A stretch of DNA of 64,000 bases from Gemmatimonadaceae bacterium. Lineage in GTDB: Bacteria > Gemmatimonadota > Gemmatimonadetes > Gemmatimonadales > Gemmatimonadaceae. The notes beneath the pieces are model-generated. The model saw nothing but the letters and a program-made list of their open reading frames with translations. It did no database searches and had not been told where the DNA came from. The position numbers and the translations under genes were made by a program. Shown one piece after another: positions 24,692 through 32,274 of the stretch (its first letter is position 1; every line of letters begins with the position of its first letter). The DNA lies in assembly GCA_035606695.1 (NCBI GenBank), contig DATNEW010000044.1:1-64000 (forward strand). Direction: 5' to 3'.

Positions 24692-25383
24692 GCGATCCGC
24701 TGCTGAGCGCCCGCGAGTTGAAGCGCGACTATCGCATGGGTGAAGAGCTCGTGCACGCGGTGCGCGGCGTGTCGCTCGAGGTGCGGGCGGGCGAGTATGT
24801 GGCGTTCGTCGGCCCTTCCGGTTGCGGCAAGTCGACCATGCTCAATCTGCTCGGCGGCATCGACAAGCCGACGTCCGGTTCGGTGTCGATCGACGGCGTG
24901 CGCGTCGACGCCATGTCGGATGCGGCGGCGACGCGCTTTCGCCTGATGCACGTCGGCTTGGTCTTTCAGCGTTTCTATCTCATGCCGGCGTTGACCGCGA
25001 TGGAAAACATCGAGTTGCCGATGGCCGAGGCAAAGGTGTCGCGCGCGGAGCGGCAGAGGCGTGCACGCGAGTTGCTCGCCTACGTGGGATTGCGCGAGCG
25101 GCGCGATCATCGCCCCGCGCAGCTCTCGGGTGGCGAACAGCAGCGTGTGGCGATTGCGCGCGCGCTGGCGAATCAGCCGCGGCTGCTGCTCGCCGATGAG
25201 CCGACCGGCGAGCTCGATGCGCGTACGGGCGCGGAGATGATCGAGTTGCTCGGCCGGGTGAATGCGGATGGGACGACGATCGTCGTCGTGACGCACGATG
25301 AAGATCTCGCGAATGCGGCGAAACGCGTGGTGCACATGCGCGACGGGGTGATCGTCGACGATCGCCAGCGGGCGTCGCCGTGA
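24688..25383 (+). CDS. ABC transporter ATP-binding protein (LolD/MacB type)
   Basis: A 231-residue ATPase. Walker A is GPSGCGKST at about residues 43-51, the Q-loop is in VFQRFYLMPALTAMEN, the signature is LSGGEQQR, Walker B is LLLADEPTGELD, and the H-loop His is in VVVTHD. The start ATG 24688 overlaps the permease stop. It energises the neighbouring permeases; in the AttEFGH comparison it takes the AttE position. Confidence 0.93.
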   Translation: MSDPLLSARELKRDYRMGEELVHAVRGVSLEVRAGEYVAFVGPSGCGKSTMLNLLGGIDKPTSGSVSIDGVRVDAMSDAAATRFRLMHVGLVFQRFYLMPALTAMENIELPMAEAKVSRAERQRRARELLAYVGLRERRDHRPAQLSGGEQQRVAIARALANQPRLLLADEPTGELDARTGAEMIELLGRVNADGTTIVVVTHDEDLANAAKRVVHMRDGVIVDDRQRASP

Positions 25384-26873
25384 TCCACTTGCTGGCGCTG
25401 CGCAATCTCGCGCTCCGGCCCTGGCGATCCGCGTTCCTGCTGTTCGGCTACAGCCTCGGCGTCGGCGTGATGATCGTGCTGCTGTCGATCGGGGAAGCGT
25501 TGTTGAATCAGGCGCGCGACGAGAGGCTGGTCGGCGGCGGATCGATCACCGTGTTGCCTGAAGGCATCGACGTCGAGGTGATGAAGACCGGCGGCCTTGG
25601 CGGCATGTTCTTCTCGATCGATCACGCGCGCTTCATCTATCGGCAAGTGCTGGCGGCGCCGCGGCAGGCCGCATACGTCACCGCCGTCGCGCCGCAGGTC
25701 GAAGCGAAGTTGCTTTATGCGAGAACTGTGAACGGGCGCGAGGTTCCTGTTCTCGCTTCGGGCGAGATTCCGTCTCGCACGTCGATGGTGGGCGCCGCGC
25801 CATCATTGGCGGCGGGGCAGTGGGGCGATGACGGATTCGATCGTGCGTGGCGCGACCCAGCTCCCGGCGAGCTGCGCGATGCGATCGATCATTTCCATGT
25901 GCCGCCACCTGAAGTGCGCAACGATCCGGCGTGGGCGGAGTGGCACTATTTCAACGTGTTGTCGGCGGATGGGAAGAAGTGGGCGTTCATTTCGTTCATC
26001 GTCGGTGGTGCCGTACCGAATGGTGTGTGGGGTGGTCAGGTCTTGGTGACGACACACGAGCAAGGCGGGATATCTCGGCGATACGTCGCGAACGTGCCCA
26101 AAAGCGCGGTGAAGTTCTCGACGACGAGCGCGAACGTGGCGATGGGCGCATCGAGTGTCACGGTATTGACGGACGGGCGCTACGCCGTGCGCGCGCATGC
26201 GGTGGCCGAGCATGGAACAGATGCGCTCGATGTCGCGCTGGTCGTTTCGCCGGCGGAGAATGTGTATTTCCCGGGCGGTGCGCTCACGGGCGGCGAAGCG
26301 CCGTCGGGCTACGTCGTGCCGGGTCTTCGCGCGGAGGCGACGGGATCGATCTGTGTGAATGGGGTCTGTGAGCGCTACGCTCGCGCGCAGAGCTATCACG
26401 ATCACAACTGGGGCGTCTGGCGCGGGGTGACGTGGGACTGGGGTGCGTCGCGCGCGGGGGCGTACACGTTGTTGTACGGACGCATTCAGGCGTCGGACAG
26501 CGCGACCGCGTCGCAACCGTTGTTCGTGTACGTGACGGATTCGCTGGGCTTTCTGTCGTTGTTTCGGCCGCGAACGATTTCGTATGAGGATGGACTCTCG
26601 GTGCGCGTTGGCGATGCGACGATTCATGTGCCGTCGCGCGCGACGATGGTCGATGTGCGGGGCGATGACAGTTTACGGATTGACCTGTCGATCGAAGACG
26701 CGACGGCGACGGATACGCGGACGCCGAAGGCGGAGCGCGGGGAAGCGTTCGCGGGGCGCGGACTGGAACGGCCCTATTTCATTCAGATGAAAGGGCGGAT
26801 GAAGATCAGCGGGCGGGTGGCGGGGAAGGTGGTCGCGGGCGAGGGAGCCGGGTTCTTTGAGACGTACCGGTAG
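25380..26873 (+). CDS. Permease-like N-terminus fused to AttH/CrtC lipocalin-like domain
   Basis: A 497-residue protein. Residues 1-100 look like the first part of a MacB-type permease (LRNLALRPWRSAFLLFGYS with a membrane helix at about 14-37). From about residue 165 the protein is an AttH/CrtC-type double-lipocalin fold: AWAEWHYFNVLSADGKKWAF, SYHDHNWGVW and WDWGASRAGAYTLLYG are its landmarks. In the agrobacterial AttEFGH system AttH is a separate protein, so this fusion tethers it to the membrane. A role in handling a lipid or hydrophobic ligand is inference. The gene overlaps the ATPase gene by ATGA and is last in the operon. Confidence 0.78.
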   Translation: MIHLLALRNLALRPWRSAFLLFGYSLGVGVMIVLLSIGEALLNQARDERLVGGGSITVLPEGIDVEVMKTGGLGGMFFSIDHARFIYRQVLAAPRQAAYVTAVAPQVEAKLLYARTVNGREVPVLASGEIPSRTSMVGAAPSLAAGQWGDDGFDRAWRDPAPGELRDAIDHFHVPPPEVRNDPAWAEWHYFNVLSADGKKWAFISFIVGGAVPNGVWGGQVLVTTHEQGGISRRYVANVPKSAVKFSTTSANVAMGASSVTVLTDGRYAVRAHAVAEHGTDALDVALVVSPAENVYFPGGALTGGEAPSGYVVPGLRAEATGSICVNGVCERYARAQSYHDHNWGVWRGVTWDWGASRAGAYTLLYGRIQASDSATASQPLFVYVTDSLGFLSLFRPRTISYEDGLSVRVGDATIHVPSRATMVDVRGDDSLRIDLSIEDATATDTRTPKAERGEAFAGRGLERPYFIQMKGRMKISGRVAGKVVAGEGAGFFETYR

Positions 26874-26900
26874 AGAGGCTGGTCGCAGCGGGCACATCGA

Positions 26901-27040
26901 ATAAAACGACCACGTCTGACAAAATCTGATCAGATCCGGGTCTGTGATCTGAGAGGCGGGCGCCATGGCCAGCCTCGACGCACTGCAAGATTACAGATCT
27001 TGTCAGATGTGGCCAGACGTTGTCGTTGTTATCTTTTTTT
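26901..27040. repeat. Dispersed inverted repeat, TCTGACAAGATCTG family, copy B
   Basis: The left arm (26901-26939) has ACGACCACGTCTGACAAAAT. The right arm (26991-27032) has CAGATCTTGTCAGATGTGGC and CAGACGTTGTCGTTG. It is followed by seven T (27034-27040). It sits 27 bases after the AttH-like stop, so it probably ends that operon's transcript. Confidence 0.85.
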
Positions 27041-27054
27041 AATACTAGTTCTTG

Positions 27055-27579
27055 CTATGGCCGAGATTCGTCCCGCTCCACCGGGACTCTCGCTTCCTGC
27101 TGGCCCTTCGCCCGCCGTGCCGCGTCATCTAGACGCGACCGGCCTCGATTGAACCCCTCCGCCGCATAGCCACGCACCGTCGGCCATGGGCCGTACTTCT
27201 CCGCATATGGGCCCCACCCGCGCTCCAGCTCCGGCTCCACTTCCTCGAACTCGCGCGCGGTAAAATTCGGGTTGTGGCTCGCGATCTGGCCCAGATAGTA
27301 CGCGCCGCGCACGTCGTCGTACGCACGATCCGCCGGACGATCACGCACCGAATCGAAGTGCGAACGGAAGTACTCCTCGTCGTCGTGCGAAAGCGTGCCC
27401 GCCGCATCCGCGACCGCTCGGCCGGCCCACCATCCGCCGAGCGCGCCGGCAATGCCGCCGAGCAACGTGCCGATCGGTCCCGCCGCCGAACCAATCCCCG
27501 CTCCGACCAACACGCCCGTAATCCCACCGGTCGCCTCGCCCAGCTCCTCGCCAACGCCTGGATCGCCGTTGTCAGCCAT
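27055..27579 (-). CDS. Glycine-zipper protein of unknown function
   Basis: A 174-residue protein. Residues 18-60 are a Gly/Ala-rich glycine-zipper hairpin (GVLVGAGIGSAAGPIGTLLG and GGIAGALGGWWAG) able to insert in membranes. The rest is hydrophilic with a conserved-looking block YDDVRGAYYLGQIA and aromatic segments (ERGWGPYAEKYGPW). A good Shine-Dalgarno (CGAGGAA) precedes the ATG. No enzyme motif; a stress-related membrane or envelope role is a guess. Confidence 0.7.
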   Translation of the reverse strand: MADNGDPGVGEELGEATGGITGVLVGAGIGSAAGPIGTLLGGIAGALGGWWAGRAVADAAGTLSHDDEEYFRSHFDSVRDRPADRAYDDVRGAYYLGQIASHNPNFTAREFEEVEPELERGWGPYAEKYGPWPTVRGYAAEGFNRGRSRLDDAARRAKGQQEARVPVERDESRP

Positions 27580-27714
27580 TCTCGAATTCCTCGCCGTGTC
27601 GTTCTGTGTCGTTCTACCCGATAGGGCGGCAAGAAAGAGACCGCTTGGCTCCAGTCACCATCACCCACCATCGCCGCACTTGACTCGCATCGGCGCCGCG
27701 TGCCGATTCCATCC

Positions 27715-28524
27715 ATGCCCGGGATGATTCGCGTTGGCACTCAAGGCTGGAACTACGATGCGTGGGTCGGACCCTTCTACCCACCCGCCACCCGCGCGAC
27801 CGAATTTCTGGGCGTCTACGCCCGCGCATTCGATACCGTCGAGGTCGACTCGACGTTCTACGCCATTCCCGCGGTCAAGACCGTGCGCGGCTGGGCGCAG
27901 CGGACGCCCGATGATTTCACCTTTTCGCTCAAGCTCCCGCAGGAAATCACCCACGAACGCCGCCTCCGCGACGTCGACGAGCTCGCCAACGAATTCTTCG
28001 ACCGCGCGCGCGAGCTCGGCCCCAAACTCGGTCCGATCCTCATCCAGCTCGGGCCCGATTTCGGACCGGTCGAGCTGCCGGCCATCGCGGCGTTTCTCCC
28101 GAAGCTGCCGCGCGACATCCGCTTCGCGATCGAGTTTCGGCAGCGCGGATGGATCCACGACGGCGTGCTCGCCCTGCTCGCCGAGCATAACGTGGCGCTC
28201 ACGTTGAGCGACGGACGATGGATTCCGCGCAAGCAGATGATGCAGCTCGCGACACGCCCCACCTCCGATTTCACCTACGTGCGGCTCATGGGTGTCGATC
28301 AGAGCATCGTCGATTTCTCGCGCATCCAGGTCGATCGCACGCGCGATCTCGAGACGTGGGCCAACGTACTCTGGCCGTACATCGAGCAGCAGCGGATGGC
28401 GTACGTCTACGTGAACAATCATTTCGCCGGCCATTCGCCGCAGTCCGGGCGCGACTTGCAGCGGCTTCTCAAGCAGGACGCCGTCGAGCCCGAACAACTC
28501 GGCGAACAAATGAGTCTTTTCTAA
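27715..28524 (+). CDS. DUF72 family protein (YecE-like TIM-barrel)
   Basis: A 269-residue protein. The opening MIRVGTQGWNYDAWVGPFYP, then FDTVEVDSTFYAIP, FSLKLPQEITH and IEFRQRGW, and near the end YVYVNNHFAGHSP, are the recurring motifs of the DUF72 family, which has a TIM-barrel fold related to phosphodiesterases or xylose isomerases and no agreed function. Starts at ATG 27715 or 27724; a GTG at 27700 would add five residues. It overlaps the next gene by one base (TAATG). Confidence 0.85.
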   Translation: MPGMIRVGTQGWNYDAWVGPFYPPATRATEFLGVYARAFDTVEVDSTFYAIPAVKTVRGWAQRTPDDFTFSLKLPQEITHERRLRDVDELANEFFDRARELGPKLGPILIQLGPDFGPVELPAIAAFLPKLPRDIRFAIEFRQRGWIHDGVLALLAEHNVALTLSDGRWIPRKQMMQLATRPTSDFTYVRLMGVDQSIVDFSRIQVDRTRDLETWANVLWPYIEQQRMAYVYVNNHFAGHSPQSGRDLQRLLKQDAVEPEQLGEQMSLF

Positions 28525-29720
28525 TGGCAACCGAGGTTTTCGTCCCACGCGTCGGGCCGGGCGCCGGTGCCGAGCGGGTCGAACGCGTTGAAGCGCCCGC
28601 CACATCGAAGCTCGCCTACGCCGCGGTGTTCGCGGCCGCCTGCGTGATGATCGGCGTCTACTGGGACATCTCGTGGCACATGTCGATTGGGCGCGACACG
28701 TTCTGGACGCCGGCGCATCTGCTCATTCAAACAGGCGGCTTGATCGCCGGGCTCGGATCGGGCGTCGTGGCGCTGCACACCACGTTTCGCGGTTCCGAGG
28801 CCGAACGCGCTGCCACCGTCAGCTTCTGGGGCTTTCGCGCGCCGCTCGGGGTGTGGATCTGCATCTGGGGCTGCATCGCCATGCTCGCGTCGGCGCCATT
28901 CGACAACTGGTGGCACAACGCATACGGCCTCGACGTGAAGATCATCAGCCCGCCGCACGCGGTGCTCGCGATCGGGATTTTCGCCATCGTCACCGGCGCA
29001 CTGCTGTTGACGCTGGCCGAGCAGAATCGCGCGGCCGAGCGTGATCGAAGGCGGCTGGCGTGGGTGCTGTCGTTGACGGCCGGCTTTTTCCTCATGAACT
29101 ACGCGCTGTTTCTGACCGAGTACAGCGAACGCCGCATGATGCACAGCGGCTGGTTCTATGCGATGTGCTCGGCCGCATTTCCGTTTGGTCTCGCCGCGAT
29201 GGGCCGCGCGATCAAGCTGCGCTGGGCGGCGACCGCGGCGGCGGCGTGGTTCACGGCAATCATGGTCGTGCTGATGTGGACGATCGAACTATTTCCCGCA
29301 ACGCCCAAGCTGGGACCGATCTTCCAGCACGTCACGCACATGGTGACGCTGCCGTTTCCGCTGCTCGTGATCGCGCCGGCCATCTGCTTCGATCTCATCA
29401 CACAGCGTCTCGACGGCCGCGTCCCGACACTTGCGCTCGCGGCCATTCTCGGCGCGACGTTCGTGAGCGTGTTTCTCGCCGTGCAGTGGCCGTTCGCCTC
29501 GTTCCTGATGACGCCGGCGGCGGCGAACCGCCTGATCAACCCACAGAGCTTCGTGTACTGGATGGCGCCGGCGTATGCGGCGCTGACACGTCGATTCGAT
29601 CCAGCCGCGCCGGGCGCGTGGTCGTTTGGTGCGTACATGCTGCTCGCCTTCTGCCTCGCGACAGCGTCCAGCGCGCTTGGCTTGGGACGCGGCGCATGGA
29701 TGCGCCGTGTGCAGCGGTGA
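28524..29720 (+). CDS. Polytopic membrane protein in a SURF1 operon, unknown function
   Basis: A 398-residue protein with about ten transmembrane helices. Several His lie close to helix ends: GVYWDISWHMSIGRD, FWTPAHLLIQ, DNWWHNAYGLD, ISPPHAVLAIG and IFQHVTHMVTLPF. Such residues could bind heme or copper, but no known cofactor motif is identifiable. The start ATG overlaps the DUF72 stop and the end overlaps the next gene (GTGA). Coupling to a FixH/YtkA-like protein and SURF1 suggests a part in cytochrome oxidase or copper handling; this is inference from context. Confidence 0.7.
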   Translation: MATEVFVPRVGPGAGAERVERVEAPATSKLAYAAVFAAACVMIGVYWDISWHMSIGRDTFWTPAHLLIQTGGLIAGLGSGVVALHTTFRGSEAERAATVSFWGFRAPLGVWICIWGCIAMLASAPFDNWWHNAYGLDVKIISPPHAVLAIGIFAIVTGALLLTLAEQNRAAERDRRRLAWVLSLTAGFFLMNYALFLTEYSERRMMHSGWFYAMCSAAFPFGLAAMGRAIKLRWAATAAAAWFTAIMVVLMWTIELFPATPKLGPIFQHVTHMVTLPFPLLVIAPAICFDLITQRLDGRVPTLALAAILGATFVSVFLAVQWPFASFLMTPAAANRLINPQSFVYWMAPAYAALTRRFDPAAPGAWSFGAYMLLAFCLATASSALGLGRGAWMRRVQR

Positions 29721-31198
29721 AGCGGCGCGCGTTCGGCGCGGTGCTGATTCCCGCCCTGTGGCTCGTCGCATCGGCCCACGTGGGAAGTCCCGACGTCGTA
29801 TACGACGGATCGGCGGGCGCGTACGCGGTGCGTGTAATTGTCCGGCCTCCGAACGTCGTGCCCGGATTAGCCGACGTCGTCGTGCGCGTGAATGCGAGCG
29901 ATGCGCGCCGCGTGACGATTCAACCGGTGTTCTGGAAGACCGGCGTCAGTGGCGCGCCGATCGGCGACGAAGCTCGCCGTGTCGCGGGTGAGGCGAATCT
30001 CTACAGCGGTCAGGTGTGGCTGATGTCGCGCGGCGCGTACAGCGTCTACGTGAATGTCGAGGGCGCCCGCGGTTCCGGCACCGCGGTTGTGCCGGTGAAT
30101 TCGATCGCGACCGCGCGCCTCGGCATGTCGCCGTTCCTCGGCGGCATTCTCGTCGTGCTCGGCGGCGTGTTGATCGCGGGGCTCATCACGATCGTGCGCG
30201 CGGCGGCCGGCGAGGGTGTGTTGCCGCCGGGCCAAGTGGCCGATGCATCGGTGCGGCGCCGCGCGAATCGCTTCGCGCTGATCGCGACGCCGCTCTTCGC
30301 CGTTCTCGTATTCGGCGGCGCGAAGTGGTGGAATACAGTCGATGCGGCGTACCGCCGCACGATGTTTCGTCCGCCGGCAGTGGATGTTGCGCTTTCGGCG
30401 AATGGCCTGTTGCAGCTGAACGTTCACGACACGGCATCATATCGCGCGCTGTTCGCGCCCGTCGTGCCCGATCACGGCAAGATGATGCACCTGTTCATCG
30501 TGAGCGAGCCGGATCATCTCGTGTTCGCACATCTGCATCCGGTGCAGGGGGACTCGCTTCACTTCAGCACGACGCTGCCGCCTCTGCCGGCCGGCCACTA
30601 CCGGTTGTTCGGCGATCTCACGATCGAAACGGGTGCGTCGTTCACGGTGACGAACACGTTCGACGTCGGCAGCTCGGCTTCGAATGGAGCGCCGGCAGAT
30701 TCCGACGACGCGTGGCTGGAATCGCGGACGCTAGCGCCGGCCAATCGCGGAGCGATCGCGCGTCTCGGGGGCGGCTCGACGTTGACGTGGCTGACGAACG
30801 GTCCGATCGTCGCGCGGCGTCCTCTGGATCTGGCCTTCGAAGTGAAAGATTCGGCCGGCCGAGTAGCCGCGCTGCAGCCGTTTCTCGGCATGGCGGCGCA
30901 CGCCGTCGTGCTCGCGAGCGATGATTCAGTTTTCATTCATCTACACCCGATGGGTACCGTCACCGCGGCCGCGCAGCAGATATTTCAGGCGCGCGACCGC
31001 GGCGACACGACCGCGCGCGGCCGTCTTCGCGCCGACGCAGTGATTTCGCCGGCGATGGACATGAGCTACTCGGGCTCGCTGTCCTTTCCATATGAGTTTC
31101 CTAAAGCGGGACGCTATCGCATGTGGGTGCAAGTGAAGCGGCAGAACCGAATTCTCACCGGAGCCTTCGACATCGACGTCCGCGGTAGCTCGAATTGA
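29717..31198 (+). CDS. Membrane protein with two YtkA/FixH-like copper-type domains
   Basis: A 493-residue protein starting at GTG 29717 (GTGA overlap). A signal peptide (FGAVLIPALWLVASA) leads to an extracytoplasmic beta-domain (VIVRPPNVVPGLADVVVRV). Two membrane helices at about 137-160 and 190-210 follow, then two similar beta-domains. Their clusters of His and Met are HGKMMHLFIVSEPDHLVFAH with HLHP in the first, and GMAAHAVVLASDDSVFIHLH with HPMG in the second, as in proteins that accompany copper trafficking. The last strand ends with YRMWVQVKRQNRI. Substrate unproven; lies directly before surf1. Confidence 0.68.
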   Translation: MKRRAFGAVLIPALWLVASAHVGSPDVVYDGSAGAYAVRVIVRPPNVVPGLADVVVRVNASDARRVTIQPVFWKTGVSGAPIGDEARRVAGEANLYSGQVWLMSRGAYSVYVNVEGARGSGTAVVPVNSIATARLGMSPFLGGILVVLGGVLIAGLITIVRAAAGEGVLPPGQVADASVRRRANRFALIATPLFAVLVFGGAKWWNTVDAAYRRTMFRPPAVDVALSANGLLQLNVHDTASYRALFAPVVPDHGKMMHLFIVSEPDHLVFAHLHPVQGDSLHFSTTLPPLPAGHYRLFGDLTIETGASFTVTNTFDVGSSASNGAPADSDDAWLESRTLAPANRGAIARLGGGSTLTWLTNGPIVARRPLDLAFEVKDSAGRVAALQPFLGMAAHAVVLASDDSVFIHLHPMGTVTAAAQQIFQARDRGDTTARGRLRADAVISPAMDMSYSGSLSFPYEFPKAGRYRMWVQVKRQNRILTGAFDIDVRGSSN

Positions 31199-31941
31199 AA
31201 GGCGCGCGCCTCTGGCTGTTCGTGGCGATTGCCGTCGCGGCCGCCGCGGGCTGCATTCGCCTCGGCGTCTGGCAGTTGAGCCGACTGCATCAACGCCGCG
31301 CGCGAAACGCACTCGTGATCTCGCGGCTCGATTCAGCCGAAGCCGACGTGACTCAGCTTCCGCATGACACGGCCGAAGCCCGTTTTCGTCGCGCGCGCGT
31401 CACCGGCGTCGCGGACTACGCGCACGAGCTCATCTACGCGGCGCGGACGCACAATGGATCGCCAGGCGTGAATCTCCTCACGCCGGTTCGCATTCCCGGG
31501 CACGATACCGCCGTGCTGGTCAATCGCGGGTGGATCTACGCGCCGGATGGAGCGTCGGTCGACCAAGTGCGGTGGCGCGACACCGCCACGACGTTCAGCG
31601 GCTATGCGGAGGAGATTCCGTCCGTGTCGGGAACCGCGTTCGCCTCGAAGCCGAACGTCATTTCACGGCTGGGATACGCGGCCGTGTCGCACGCGCTCCC
31701 CTACCCGGTGTCGCCGGTGTACGTCGTGCTGCTCGGCGACTCGGTGATGCGGGCCGACAAGATGGCGCGCCTCACCGTGCCGCCGCTCGACGAGGGCCCG
31801 CACATGAGCTACGCGATCCAATGGTTCGCGTTCGCATGTGTGGCCCTCGGCGGCGCGGGCATCGTGATCACGCAGTCACGACGCGAGCGGCATCACCAGC
31901 ATCACGGCGGCGCGTTCGACGATAACGACGCGCCAGATTGA
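31195..31941 (+). CDS. SURF1 family cytochrome oxidase assembly protein
   Basis: A 248-residue protein with helices at both ends. N-terminal motif CIRLGVWQLSRLHQRRARN and later PGVNLLTPVRIPGHDTAVLVNRGWIY are SURF1 hallmarks, as is HMSYAIQWFAFACVALGG at the C-terminal helix. SURF1 helps insert heme a into cytochrome c oxidase. The start is TTG 31195, overlapping the previous stop (TTGA). No oxidase subunit gene is nearby. The His-rich tail (RRERHHQHHGG) is unusual and could bind metal. Confidence 0.85.
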   Translation: MKGARLWLFVAIAVAAAAGCIRLGVWQLSRLHQRRARNALVISRLDSAEADVTQLPHDTAEARFRRARVTGVADYAHELIYAARTHNGSPGVNLLTPVRIPGHDTAVLVNRGWIYAPDGASVDQVRWRDTATTFSGYAEEIPSVSGTAFASKPNVISRLGYAAVSHALPYPVSPVYVVLLGDSVMRADKMARLTVPPLDEGPHMSYAIQWFAFACVALGGAGIVITQSRRERHHQHHGGAFDDNDAPD

Positions 31942-32128
31942 GCAGCAGGTCGGCGGAAATCACGACGGCGACGATCACCGCCGGCCGCGGAACGTCGAAC
32001 GCGAAGCCGAGCACGAGCAGCGCGAGTATCGTGAGCGTCGAGAATGGACAACTCGTCAACAGCCACTCGGCCAGCTGGTCGATCAACGACGTGCGTGTGG
32101 TCGAATTCGGACGGCTCGAGGCATGCAT
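31868..32128 (-). CDS. Small membrane protein, antisense overlap with surf1
   Basis: An 86-residue protein with two hydrophobic stretches (STLTILALLVLGFAFDV and AVIVAVVISADLLLNL), flanked by a polar N-terminus and an Arg-rich tail, so it looks like an inner-membrane hairpin. Its last 74 bases overlap the 3' end of surf1 on the other strand. No family recognised. It may be real, but the Arg-rich tail is antisense to the His-rich tail of SURF1. Confidence 0.45.
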   Translation of the reverse strand: MHASSRPNSTTRTSLIDQLAEWLLTSCPFSTLTILALLVLGFAFDVPRPAVIVAVVISADLLLNLARRYRRTRRRDAGDAARVVTA

Positions 32129-32274
32129 AGATCACTCGGGGAAGCGAACGGAAGAATTTCGAAACTGCGGCTGCATCGCCAACGCCGAAGGTTGCGCCTT
32201 TGCGCGCGGTTGAGAGAGTGGCCGGAGTCACACCGCGACGGTGATTTCCTCAGTCGTCGTCCCCGCTGTACCTT

